A stretch of 64,000 nucleotides of DNA from Capsicum annuum (taxonomy: Eukaryota; Streptophyta; Magnoliopsida; Solanales; Solanaceae). Both the position numbers and the translations under genes were made by a program. Of this stretch, positions 1 through 11,289 are shown one piece after another (position 1 is the first letter of the stretch; every line of letters starts with the position of its first letter). The stretch spans positions 91,725,875 through 91,789,874 of the forward strand of contig NC_061118.1 of assembly GCF_002878395.1 (NCBI RefSeq), in the 5' to 3' direction. The notes beneath the pieces were generated by a model. That model was not told where the DNA came from, searched no databases, and saw only the letters and a program-made list of their open reading frames with translations.

Positions 1-1739
1 ATTTTTTTAAGTTTTTAATTCATGAGTTTTTATTTTTTTGAGCCACAGGTTGATGGGAAGTATGAGTTCCAAAAAACCTAAGCTAAGAAGCATGCCGAAG
101 ACTAAGTGTGGGGTCCCCAGACCCTCTTAATGTAAGAAGATACTACTAACTAGTCCTAGAGGCCTCAGAGAGTATTTCTATATCTACTTTTAAAGTATAC
201 ATTAGAGATAAAGTAGATTTTTAAGTGTGGGGTAGGAAAATTCCCATTTTTAGGGTAAATTTTAAAAAATTTTGTTAGGAATAAGTAAAATATTCTTGTT
301 GGTTCTATATTTGATTGCATGATGCAAATGTTTCAATGGTAAAAGATATATTGATTGTGTGAATTGCTACTGTTGAGACTCCCAGGTTCATGTTTATGAC
401 TCATACTTGTTGAATTAATCAAAATTCATGTTATTATTTGGTTGAGAGTCTATGATGATCCTACTTGAGTTGATCATGTGCTGTGCGTGTGAGGTTGTAG
501 TATATTTCTTGTTACATGTGATGTCTTGAACTTGCCTAGCGTGTGTGCAAAGCAAAATAAAAAGTGTGGGTTTAGGAGATGATATAGGCATTTCTTTGAT
601 ATCCAAGTTTATACCTTCTTTTTTTACCTACCCTTGTGCATTATCCTAGTTAACCCAATTGAGCATCTAGATTATCCTTTGGAAGCCTCATATGTATCCT
701 AATCCCCTTCTTTGATTGATGTTAATTTGATCCAAAATTCCCTAAGCACTTTAGTGTAAAATTAATTAAGTTAAGGTGTTGGAAAGTAAGTAGGAGAAAG
801 GTAAAAGTGAAGCCCCAGAGTGATAGTTATTGGTTTGTAAAAATTATTGTGTTGTGCCTGAGAGTTAGAGAAATTTGTGCTAAAAAAATTCCCATGTTTA
901 GCCCAGCCGTGTTACAATGAACCTGTTTTGGCTCTGGTCCTCCTTGGATATTGTGCACCATACTAAGGCAACAACTTAAGTTGAAGGTGTCTATCATAGG
1001 GGTATGTAACGTATAATGGGTGTGAAGAAGGGTAAAATTGAATGACATGTACATAAAATACTCCCACCATAGTATATGTGAATGTGCTTAATGAGATGGG
1101 GAAAAACAAAAGATATGTGTGAAGGTAGATGAGGGGAAGTGTGGTTATTAGAGATGAATGAAATAAAAATATGTGATGTATTGAAGCACTTAGGGAAGAT
1201 AGCCACTATTACTTTTTAGAATAGTTCCTACCCATCCCTTAGCCTACATTACAACCATAAAGACCTATTTAATCCAAAGATTCAACATTCTTATATCAGT
1301 GAAGCACTACATTAAGGGAAAGCCTACGGTTCATTATTTGTAACTTATGAATTCCTTGTGAGAGTGAGCGCAATTTGATTCTTTTACCAATTGTGTTATA
1401 AATTACATTTATGTGAGTAATTTTGGGTAATTATCTTGTGGCAAGGTCATATATTGATGATAGTGAAGAAATTTGTATGATCTCTGTTCTTGAACAATAT
1501 GAATGAGTTTGCCAATTAGGTGAGTCAATTCTTGAGGTTAGGATGTTTTTGAGTAGTCTTCTTGGACCGTCAATTGTGTATATAACATGCTTAGTATAGA
1601 AACTTGCATTATGTGCAGTCATCGTAGTACTAGCTTGTTTTTTATTGCTTGTATTAGAAGTGTAGATTCACCTCAGCTTATGATTCTTAGAGTAAAGAGT
1701 TGTTTGAGGATGAACAAGGCTTTAAGCGTGGGGTGGTGA
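1..1739 (+). mobile_element. R1: 3' internal non-coding part of an LTR retrotransposon
   Basis: No protein is readable on either strand; short minus-strand ORFs here are chance frames. The stretch ends in a purine-rich tract (1724-1739) directly followed by the LTR starting TG at 1740, so it is the 3' untranslated end of a plus-strand element whose genes lie left of the window. The word aagtgtgggg, nearly the same as the terminal polypurine tract, occurs at 104-113 and 223-232 and as aagtgtggg at 562-570. Such repeated tract-like words before the 3' LTR are familiar from the plant Tat/Athila group of Ty3/gypsy elements. That lineage is inferred; no gag or pol is present to confirm it. Confidence 0.65.
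1724..1739 (+). promoter_or_regulatory. R1 polypurine tract
   Basis: Purine-rich tract (aagcgtggggtggtga) immediately 5' of the LTR start TG at 1740. By family knowledge it would prime plus-strand DNA synthesis during reverse transcription. Confidence 0.7.
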
Positions 1740-3374
1740 TGTTGGGTGTATTTATACACTTAAGTGTTTTTATCCTAGCTTATTTAGAATTTTTTTAGGA
1801 TAATTCATGTGCTTTATGTGTTAATGATGATATAAATAAGAATCGAAGTGTTTAAGTATGTGATTACAATGTTTAAAGGTGTTTTCAAACAAATTTTTCT
1901 CATTTAGAATCTAGACGAGAAAACTAGTTTTATTAGCTTGAGCTAGGTATTTTTCTAGTCTATTGTGATGGATTCTAATGTGTCAAATGAGTTGATAATG
2001 TTATTAGTCTGTATTTTTGAGTGGAACAACTTATTTATAGTGTGTAAAGTATAGTTGAGTCAATCCAAGAGTCAATTCACTAAGCTAAAGTTTAATAGGA
2101 CGAGACTAGCCTTTGCTTGAGTTTCAGTTTATTGTTATGGATTGCTTGTTGTATTGAGGTCTAAGATATGGATTTTGATGATGTAGGATGCTTTTTTATT
2201 TGATTATTTTGATATATTTTAGAGGAAGAATATGAAATTCAAGTAGAAATAATACTAAAAGTCTTGGGATGGACAACAAAGGTGGAAGGCAAAGTTTAAC
2301 GTCAAAATGGCCCTTTCCAATAAAGGCAGACGATATAGGGGAAATGAAACCTTCACTTCTATGGTCTAAAGCAAAAGGACCCCTCTTTATAGTGGTGGAC
2401 TAAGGCAGGCGGTGCACCCTCCATTCTGGTGGTCTAAAGCCCGTATCGCCCCCTCTATTCACACACAACCAATTTGCCTCTACTATAAATACACGACTTT
2501 AAACATATTGTAAATATTTTGGAACATTTTTGGACATAGAGAGGGGCTGCTAAAAACCTTTTTTAGGGTTTATTTCTCTTTAATTTAGTTTTTTAATGAA
2601 TTTAATCATGTATTCAATAATTTGGATTATGATTATATCGATTAGTGGTTAAACGCCCTTTGTCCAGGGTTGAAGCCAAGAACATGACTACAATGGCTAC
2701 GAATTGATTTGGTTCTATTTATTTATCATAGTTGGATGTTTATTTATCCTTGTTATCATTATTTCAAGGATTTACATCCCTTAAAATACATATATTTTGG
2801 ACCTTGTGACCTCGAGAGGGGGAATAAAGATATAGAATATGGGAGTAAATAGAGTAGGGTTCTTATTCCTTTATTAAATAGAGGATTTGAATTAGCAACC
2901 AGGATAGGGATAAACCTTGAAACCTTACTTGGTTCACTACGAGATGAAATATAAATGTGTTTAGCTTAGTTCTTACATTCCCGCTCAACAATGTAGTAGT
3001 GGGTCTAAGTTAGAAAGGTGATTAGAGGTCGGGAGACCATGATCATAAAATCAACCCCGTGAATCAACAGCGAAGATAAGTAACTTAACCGATGAAGTTT
3101 AATATCATAGTATAACTGTTCGTAGTGCTTTAGCCCCGGTTTTTCATCCATTGATTGTTCCAAGTCTTTATTTCCCGTATTGTTTTAGTTTACTTTTACT
3201 TTACAAACCTTCAAAACTCTTTGGTTATGTTTGCACTTGTGAATCCCAATAGTTAAACTAGAATTGGATAGTTGCCTAACACTAGTCCCTATGGGATCAA
3301 TACTTTGTCTTGTAGAAGAAACACTTTACTACTTGTGAGGCAACGTATACTTGTGTATGCGCTTAGGCGCAACA
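1740..3374 (+). repeat. R1 3' LTR (about 1.6 kb)
   Basis: It starts TGTTGGG right after the polypurine tract and ends gcgcaaca at 3374. Its length and boundaries are supported by a second, diverged copy of the same family at 36788-38430 (R6): both share the block beginning with gacgagaaaactag near 1914/36972, the block with ggccaagaacatga near 2672/37738, and the ending tgtatgc...cttgg/agg. A TATA-like box lies at 2484-2491. Between about 2355 and 2450 the word gtggtctaaagc recurs. The 5' LTR is outside the window, so no target duplication can be tested. Confidence 0.75.
2484..2491 (+). promoter_or_regulatory. TATA-like box in R1 LTR
   Basis: The word tataaata sits in ctactataaataca, just after the repeated gtggtctaaagc words. 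The equivalent place in R6 (37548-37555) has the same tataaata, so the box is conserved between two diverged copies and probably marks the U3 promoter. Confidence 0.6.
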
Positions 3375-4160
3375 CTCACTCATCTATATAATAAAAAATA
3401 AATAATAAAAATTAGAGTATTATTATCCTAATTATTTTTCATTATTATAAAAATATATAATACTATAACACAACATAAATAATCATTTTTAGAGAAAACT
3501 TGAATAGTAAACAGAATTGAGTAATGGTTAGTTGATGATGCAAGAACATGAATTTTTATGTCTTCAACAATAAACTTGCTAGTTAATATAAAGAATATTG
3601 AAATCTATCCTTTATTTGCTTCTAAATTACAAATATGTCATTGGTCATCCTCATACTCATCTTTCTATAATATATGTTTCTAGTTAGATGGCTTCCTCAC
3701 TGGTATTTTTATGTTTAACTTTATTTGTGTAATTTCAATAGTAGTGCTAATATTTTTTAAATAGAATTTTTCATGGAATGCAACAAATTCTGATTGCCAC
3801 CCCAGGTTTAGGGGCATACGGAGATTTTATGAAGAATTTTTTGATATTCAAATTAGATATTGATATATTGTTTCAGTGTATTGTATTTAACTCTTGATGA
3901 TACATAATAATTGTGAATTGAACAACATACCCCTTATTTATTTTTTAATATTCATCTATTTAGAGTTGGAAAAAAATGATTTATCTCTTGATCTTTTAAA
4001 CATGTCAAAATTTTAAGATAATTTTTTTAGCAAACATGTGTACTATTTTGAGACAGAGGGAATAGTACTTATGGTCTGAAAAATTTTGAGTATTCCGTGA
4101 AGAGATATAGTGGTTTTTTGGCTATAAAATTAAATACTTGTCTCTTTTTTCTATACTAAC
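3375..4160. other. AT-rich stretch without recognisable feature
   Basis: Between the end of R1's LTR and the start of R2 I see AT-rich sequence with many short A/T runs. There is no ORF of note, no repeat shared with the rest of the window and no RNA gene. Confidence 0.6.
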
Positions 4161-4317
4161 TGTGGTTATACCCCAAAATTTCTTTGATTTTATTTTGGTA
4201 TCTCCTTCATGTTTTATGGTGATTTTTGAGTTGAATTATGATAAAGAATGATAGAGGGGCCATCAGGAGGTGTTTCAAAACTTTTGAAACGCATTTGGGC
4301 TCATTTTGGGACCCCAA

Positions 4318-4425
4318 ACTAGTAAGGGTCCATGATAAGAGTGTGACACGCTCTGTAGGTTCCGTGATAAGGACACGCCATGCTCTTGGAGTGGCGCGAT
4401 AAGGGAGTGCCATGCCTAAGGGTGC
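4318..4425 (+). repeat. U3 word array of R2
   Basis: Three imperfect units built on (g)tgataag...cacgc/ccatgc, at about 4331, 4365 and 4399. The array ends some 55 bases before the TATA-like ctattaaatg. It is GC-richer than its surroundings and corresponds in position to arrays in the other LTR families of the window. Confidence 0.55.
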
Positions 4426-5306
4426 AAAAACACCAGTTTCACTTTTTTCAGCTTAGGTCAAGGTCATTTTGGTCTTTTACCTATTAAATGACTTCCAAAA
4501 TGTATTAAACACAAAACCTACCCTCCTAACTAAGATTAAAGTGATTTCTCTTCTCCTAAAACCCTCAAGAACACAAAAGAAGAGCTTTTCACCATATTTC
4601 AAGGTTTTAACTCAAGTTTTCCTCAATCAATTCACTAAGTCCAAGTATGTGAGGTTTGAATAAGGATATTCTTTCGTCGTGCCTATAAATTTGATTTTTA
4701 ATTGATTTTGAAGAAATTGTATTACTAGGGTTTACACCTACTTGTCTTATGCTTTGAGATTTTGATGCTTCCTCATGAATTAAACTTTATTTTCCATATG
4801 ATTTCATGTTTACTTATGTTTTATCCATGAAAAAAATCTTAAGTATCGAGTTTGATAGTTTGATCTGAAGCTTTTTTGAGATGATAGATGGTTTTATGTT
4901 TAAGCATAAGTTACTAAGTTTCCAACAGGTTCAATATTATTAGTTTAAGTTACAAGTGTTACAACATGATTAAAGTTTTAGTTTTGATCTTCTGATCTCA
5001 GATAAGATACGAAATCCACAAGTTTCCTCATGAGTATGATTTAAGTAAGAGAAGCATAGTTGGTTTTCTGTTGATAAACCCATATGCTATTTTAAGGTGG
5101 ATTTCATAAGTATGATCATAAAAGTATATATTTTAAGAGTAGTATTTAGCACCGAGAGCGGAATATGAATTTCGCACATTCTATTTCCCAGAAACTACTT
5201 GCCACCATAGGTTTAAGGGCCCTCGCCAGAGAGTATTTCCTAGCCTAAAATAGTCCAAGTAAGTGATCACTCTAAGTTAAGGTTTTATTGTGATGGAAAG
5301 GATAGA

Positions 5307-5311
5307 AAAAC
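5307..5311. repeat. R3 target-site duplication, left
   Basis: aaaac before the left LTR, paired with caaac at 15041-15045 after the right LTR. Four of five bases match. Confidence 0.6.
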
Positions 5312-7592
5312 TATAATGCCCCATAAAACGGGTCCCGGAGCGTCACACGGTTCTTGAGGCTACGAGTAGCCCCAAGCTAACCCTTTGAGTCATTTTCATT
5401 CAGTTCAACACAAATCAATGGGGTTTCCATAAATAACTCTCAAATATCAACAGAGTAATCATCTTCCAAGAATAAAAGAATTTCAGAAAGATAACAAAAT
5501 ATGACTTATAAGTCAACTCCCAACATCTATACTAGTCTGACAAGCCTCTAAGAAAATTAATAAAACCAGCGAGCCATTGAGACATGCCCCAACTGACTCA
5601 TACTCAGTTATCAAATGTAAACAATCCCATGAAACCAACATCAAACGTCACGTCCTCGGAACATGAGGACTCACCACAACAGAGGATGTAGAACAGCGTT
5701 CCCGAAGAATCACTGTCGAACCTGAAAATGAGCACCTGAACCTATATTCCGAGAAAATGCAGCCCACATCTGAAGATATGGGTCAGTACCATGGAAAGGA
5801 ACTGAGTATATGGAGGTGTATGCAGTTGTATAAACATCATCATCATAAATATTTATAAGAAATATGCAGGATGTATGAAAGACTCACATAGCCCGAAGAA
5901 AATCATCATAATCATGAGAGGATGAAATAGGTGCAATAACACATGTGAGTCATCATATAATTTGTCAATCACTTTCAGTTCATCAAGAATATCAATTCTC
6001 ATAATGTAACTATCATTTCAATCTTTCGAAAGAATAACTTTCACAATTCCACTTTCAAATCACTTCACCATTCACCATAGACACAAGGAAACAAACACAC
6101 ACTGGGAGATCCTATAACCGACATAAACCATGTGAGCTACATGGAGTCCAACGTACAACCCACGTTGGGGAGAGTCGTCTTATCCTTGCCATCGGAGGTG
6201 GACTATCGATATCAAATCCACACAAACAAGTGATCACTATATAAATCAGCCTTAGGATCACTCCTATGGGGGCACGTAGTTCTAGGGAAGTAAGGTCACT
6301 TTATACCTCCCACTCGGTGCTAAAGATTTCTCCTGGACTTAGCTCAGATCATTTCAAAGACAATCCACAACAAAATAATTTTAGTAATATATAAATATAC
6401 ATCGGGAGCCATTATGCTTCCCATCTATCAAAATCAACGACGTTGTGGATTTCATTCACACTCCAATTCAAAACAACTCCATTAAGACCAAAAGTTCAAA
6501 TCATTAAAAATATCTCAAATATTCAACATCAACGTGCTTATAACACACACTTTCTCAAAAAAACACAATTTCCAATAGGGATTCACGACCCAAATATCAA
6601 AATCATGATAAATATCATTCAAGATTCATGCTTTATATCTCCACACATGTAAATTCATCTTTCAAAATCATAAACATCAAGATTTCATAATAATCATCAT
6701 AAGATATGGGTTCATGCTTCAAATTCATAAAAATCAAATAAAAATCATGCCTTTGTAAAGAAAATTATTTTTGGGCACAAGAACGAAAGAGAGTTCTCGT
6801 TGAAAAACCCCACATACCTTGAATGATGAACTTTAGATCGATACTCATTTTTGAGATGTTAATCGTGCCTTTGAATGATGGTTCTTGGAGTTCTTGAACT
6901 AGGAACTTGGAATCTTGAATAAATTTGCAGAATTAATGGTGAGGGGGAATGACTAAAATGCCCCTAAAAATTAAAAAAATTCTCGAATCTGTCCTTTGAT
7001 GAACTATTTTGATAGTATGAAGTAGATCAACCATAACGTTTTACTTCGATATTCAAATTAGATGAAACCAATTTCATTAGAAAGAGAACTCTCATATCTT
7101 TCCGTTGATATATAGTATCTCACCCAGATCATTGTGTACGAGGAGTTATGATCGTTTGAAGTTGACCCAAAAATTCACTTTTTATAGGCTGAAGTAGATC
7201 GACCATAGCTTTTTTCTCCGATAGATAAATTGGATGAAACCAATTTCATTGGAAAGAGGACTCGCAAAAATTTCCATTGATCTATAGTAGATCATCTAGA
7301 TCATTATGTACAAGGATTTATGATCATTTAAAGTTGGAGCAAAAATACGCCAGGCCTCAGTACTTTTTCCTGCACATTTTACTGTTCACTACTATTCACG
7401 GTTTGATCGGAATGTTCATTACTCGTCGCTCGGGTGTCCGTTTTGGATGATCCACATATAGTTGGAAAGCTTATTCGATTCTATACGTAATGGTGGGTCA
7501 TAATCTAAGACATTTCACACGAAAAATTTATAATTCATTCTAGAAGATAGAACCTAACACGTTTACGCACAAAATTTCAACGGGGTATTACA
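5312..7592 (-). repeat. R3 3' LTR
   Basis: In plus-strand order it runs from tataatgcccc (terminal TG changed to TA) to ggtattaca. It matches 12671-15040 along its whole length. Differences include a 124-base stretch present at 14258-14381 but missing here at 6938-6942, and about 45 extra bases here near 6565-6610. It contains a tandemly repeated unit of about 172 bases (7018-7361). Confidence 0.9.
7018..7361 (-). repeat. Tandem ~172-bp units inside the R3 3' LTR
   Basis: Two units begin with gaagtagatc(a/g)accata at 7018 and 7190 and share the words ggatgaaaccaatttcatt and gatcattatgtac/gatcattgtgtac. A third, more diverged unit follows to about 7500 (gatcggaa..., tggatgat..., ttggaaagc). 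The same set lies in the other LTR at 14458-14945, so the duplication predates the insertion. In element orientation it is upstream of the TATA-like region. Confidence 0.75.
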
Positions 7593-7606
7593 TCATCCCC
7601 CTATGG
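7593..7606 (-). promoter_or_regulatory. R3 polypurine tract
   Basis: The complement of tcatccccctatgg is a G/A-rich tract abutting the 3' LTR. Just upstream in element sense (7607-7625) lies the complement of attcatcctcgaatgac, a block that also precedes the LTRs of R7 and R10 in this window in variant form. Confidence 0.8.
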
Positions 7607-7806
7607 AAACATTCATCCTCGAATGACGCTAGACATGCCAAGATTAGATAAGGAATAGAGCATACAGCTGAAACCATTCGTTAGACTCATCACCACATCG
7701 TTTCTCACTCTGAATGCAACATAAAATGCATAAATTCAAGAAACTACAGCTGAACACATAATAAATAACAGCTGAACTGCTGCAACTTTTATCAAAAGTG
7801 CATGAT

Positions 7807-9100
7807 TTAGGAAAGAACGGTACCTTCGGCTTGATCGGAGTTCGCGGAAAATAGGTGCGGGTACTTGGATCGCATATCCGCCTCAGCTTCCCAAGTTGCA
7901 CCCTCAACAGATTGGTTTCGCCACAACACCTTGACTAAGGGAACTTCTTTGTTCCTTAGTCTTCGGACACTGAAATTAAGAATCTCAACAGGTTTCTCAT
8001 CAAAAGAAATATTTTCTTGAATGTCAGCACTCACAGAGGAACCCACTACCACAACATCTCTAATATGCTTTCTAAGCATGGAGACATAGAATATTGGATA
8101 AATAGAGGACAACTCGGAAGGCACCTCGACTTCATAAGCTACCTTACCAACACGGCTAAGAATTTTGTAAGGACCAACATAACGGGGACTAAGCTTCCCC
8201 TTCTTTCCGAATCTCTTCACCCCACTCATGGGTGAAATTTTCAGATACACTAGGTCACCAACTTCAAACTCAAGGTCTCTACTTCTAACATCCGCATATG
8301 ACTTCTAACGACTCTGCGCAGTTTTCAACCTTTCCCTAATCAACTTGACTTTTTCCATAGCCTTAAATACCGAATCCGGACCACTCACAACCGCTTTACC
8401 CTCCTCGAACCAACCTATGGGTGATCTATACTTCCTCCCATATAAGGCTTAAAATGGAGCTATGCCAATACTAGAGTGGAAATTGTTATTGTAAGAAAAC
8501 TCTATCAACGGTAAGTGATCATCCCAACTTCCCTTAAAGTCAAGTGCACAAGCTATCAACATATCCTCTAAGGTCTGGATGGTCCGCTCAGCCTGACCAT
8601 CGGTCTGCGGATGAAAACCAGAACTCAAAAGCACTTGGGTACCAAGACTCTTCTGAAAAGCTTTCCAAAATTGCAAAGTGAAGTAAGTAGCCCTATCCGA
8701 AATGATAGATAAGGGAACTCCATGCAGTCTGACTAGCTCTTGGATATATAATCTAGCGTAATCCTCAGCAGTATATGAAGTATGAATAGGCAAGAAATGA
8801 GCAGAATTAGTCAACCTATCAACCACAAGCCAAATGGAATCATGATAGCGTCGGGAAGGAGGTAAACCAATCACGAAGTCCATATTTATCTCTTCCCACT
8901 TCCAGGTGGGAATACTAAACTCTTGGATCATACCACCAGGTCTTTGGTGTTAACCTTAACCTGTTGGCATGTTGCACACTTAGCTACAAACGCTGCTATA
9001 TCTTTCTTCATGCCGCTCCACCAATAGATTTCCCGTAAGTCTCGGTACATCTTGGTGGACCAGGATGAATAGAATATCGTGCACCATGCACTTCAGCCAT
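7807..9100 (-). pseudogene. R3 integrase region (pol, broken)
   Basis: The integrase would insert the element's cDNA into chromosomes. Read from 9100 downward, the zinc-finger part is fragmentary (cysteines of CATCQ near 8960). The core is well preserved from 8931: WEEINMDFV with the first catalytic Asp, IISDR with the second and GQAERTIQ with the Glu, so the D,D,E triad can be read. From 8931 to 7807 one reading frame holds, interrupted by stops near 8448 and 8307. The C-terminal part has VGPYKILSRVG and ends WRNQSVEGATWEAEADM, a chromodomain-type tail of Tekay-like elements. It is frame-shifted relative to the RT frame upstream, so it is not expressible. Confidence 0.85.
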
Positions 9101-9145
9101 AATTCTCTGTCTTAAATCATCAGCATTCGGGACACACAATCTACC

Positions 9146-9880
9146 CTACAATCTCAACACACTATCTCCCCCTTGGGAGAAAACCTCTACTTTTTGGTCC
9201 TTGACTGACTCCTTCAGTCTGACCAAACTAGCATCTAAGTATTGCTTTTCCTTTACTTTCGAAAGCAAGGAGGATTCAGAACTACTCTGAACCCCTATAC
9301 TACCTTCAGTAGAGTCAAACAACCTAACCCCCAATCTAGCTAAACGATGTACATCACGAGCCAACTCTTTCTTACCTTCTACTATATGTGAAACACTACC
9401 CATGGACACTCTACTTAGGGAATCCGCCACAATATTGGCCTTGCCCGAATGGTACAACACACTCATATCATAGTCCTTTAACAATTCTAACCATTGTCTC
9501 TGCCTAAGATTCAATTCTCTCTGGGTAAACACATACTACAGACTCTTATGATCAGTGAAAACATCAACATGGATACTATACAAATAGTGTCTCTAGATTT
9601 TCAAAGCAAACACAACAGCAGCCAACTCAAGGTCATGGGTGGGGTAATTTTTCTCATGGAGTTTCAACTGTCTAGAAGCATAAGCTATCACCTTACCCTT
9701 CTGCATCAATACATAACCCAACCTAACTCTCGAAGCATCACAGTACACCACAAAACCATCAACACCATCAGGCAAAGTCAAAATAGGTGCTGAAGTGAGT
9801 CGAGCCTTCAACTCCTGAAAACTCTTCTCACAAGATTCGGACCACAAGAACTTCACTTTCTTTTCGGTCAACTGAGTCAT
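9146..9880 (-). pseudogene. R3 RNase H and linker (pol, broken)
   Basis: RNase H would degrade the RNA strand of the cDNA hybrid. Readable blocks are [10 protein letters not shown], then VVYCDASR carrying an RNase H acidic residue, [20 protein letters not shown], and after a stop a second block with [19 protein letters not shown] and VADSLSRVS. The blocks from 9880 and 9532 share one frame, the same as RT's first half. At least one nonsense codon separates them. Confidence 0.85.
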
Positions 9881-9889
9881 AAGAGACGT

Positions 9890-10888
9890 TATAGAGGAGA
9901 AACCCTAAAAAATAGCGATAATATCCAGCTAAACCCAAGAAACTTCGAATATCAGTCGGAGAAATAGGTCTAAGCCAATTTCTAACAGCTTCGGTCTTTT
10001 GGGGATCAACTCTAATACCCTCAGAAGAAATAGTATGACCCAGAAAAGCAACTGACCTTAGCCAAATCTCACACTTACTAAACTTGGCAAACAACTTGTG
10101 ATCTCTAAGGGTTTGCAAGACAGTTCAAAGATGATCGAAATGTTCATCCTCACTACGGGAGTACACCAGTATATCATCGATGAACACTATGACAAACATA
10201 TCTAGATATGATCTGAACACTCAATTCATGAGGTCCATGAAAGCTACTGGGGCATTAGTTAACCTAAAAGACATAACAATAAACTCAAAATGGACATAAC
10301 GAGTTCGGAAAGCGGTTTTTGGGATGTCACACTCCTTAACTTTGAGTTGATGATAGCCGGAATGAAGGTCTATCTTTGAGAAATAACTTGCACCTTGCAA
10401 TGGTCAAACAAATCATCTATTCTCAGAAGGGGGTACTTATTTTTTATGGTGACTTTATTCAGTTGGTGGTAATCAATGCACATACATAAAAAGCCATCTT
10501 TCTTTCTCACAAACAACACAGGAGCACCCCAAGGAGAAACACTTGGCCTTATGAAACCCTTATCTAATAGATCTTTAAGTTGCTCTTTCAACTCCTTAAG
10601 TTCTGCAGGGGCTATACGATAAGGAGAAATAGAAATGGGCTCAGTATCGGGAAAAAGATCAATCCCGAACTCTATCTCTCTATTAGGAGGTATCCCTAGG
10701 AGATCATTCAAAAAAACATTAGAAAACTCATTGACGATGTTAACAGATTGGAGAGTTGGAGTCTCAGACTTAGTGTCTTTGACTCTAACCAAATGGTTAA
10801 TACACACCTTGGAAATAAGCTTTCTAGCTTTGAGGTAAGAGATAAAATGACTCTTGGGTGACACAGAATTTCCAGACCACTCAAACAC
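9890..10888 (-). pseudogene. R3 reverse transcriptase (pol, broken)
   Basis: It runs from REIEFGIDL and [15 protein letters not shown] (10700-10600) through [21 protein letters not shown] to the polymerase box FIDDILVYS (about 10160-10190), the family form of the YxDD catalytic motif. Then come [19 protein letters not shown] and [11 protein letters not shown] one-base deletion near 10398 throws the frame after DDLFD, and a second frameshift near 9905 returns it. Both catalytic Asp codons are intact, but no continuous protein is possible. Confidence 0.88.
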
Positions 10889-10903
10889 GGATGCACCCGA
10901 AAA

Positions 10904-11224
10904 CTAAAACTTGACCACTTGGGTCTGACAATCAATAGAGATATAAGAAGAATACAGCCTATCCATACCCAGAATTACATCAAAATCTACCATGTCTAAC
11001 TCAATCAGATCAGCCAACAAGACTCTATGAAGAATGGTAACAGAACATTTTTTATACACTTTTGGGGCAACAATCGAATCACCCACTGGGTTAGAAACTA
11101 GGATAGGCTCAGGAATAATCTTAGGACTTATTTCAAAATTCACAGCAATCAAAGGTGTAACATATGAGAAACTGGATCTAGGATCCAACAAAGCATACAC
11201 ATCAAACTGAAATAAACGAAGCAT
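10904..11224 (-). pseudogene. R3 aspartic protease (broken)
   Basis: The retroviral-type protease would cut the polyprotein. The motif VYALLDPRSSFSYVT (about 11165-11205) occupies the active-site position where related elements have D-(S/P)-G; here the Gly is Arg. DFDVILGMDRL, the typical distal protease block, follows near 10970. The frame is continuous with gag upstream and RT downstream apart from stops. Confidence 0.8.
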
Positions 11225-11289
11225 ACTAGTAACAATATCAAGAGAGTCCTCATATTCCTAGCAGGACGATAAAGCATAGAATCTGTTCT

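Larger units (their letters stand above)
4161..5311 (+). repeat. R2: left part of an LTR split by R3
   Basis: It begins tgtggttatacccc and continues after the R3 insertion at 15046, ending ggggcgttaca at 15819. That last word is identical to the LTR end of R3, so R2 is an LTR of a related family in the opposite (plus) orientation. Without R3 it would be about 1.9 kb. No polypurine tract precedes it and no primer site follows, so it behaves as a solo LTR. Flanking 5-mers (ctaac and tttat) do not match. A short repeat array (4318-4425, words around gataagg and gccatgc) precedes a TATA-like word at 4481-4490. Confidence 0.6.

Noticed and set aside
415..1622. Several minus-strand ORFs of 60-75 codons
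   Set aside because: They lie antisense to the 3' non-coding end of R1, have low-complexity His/Thr/Ser-rich translations and no domain.
4469..4663. 64-codon plus-strand ORF
   Set aside because: It falls in R2's LTR downstream of the TATA-like box and has no recognisable domain; probably leader sequence.
7644..7907. 87-codon minus-strand ORF overlapping the end of R3 integrase
   Set aside because: It is an alternative-frame shadow of the integrase tail and the 3' untranslated region.
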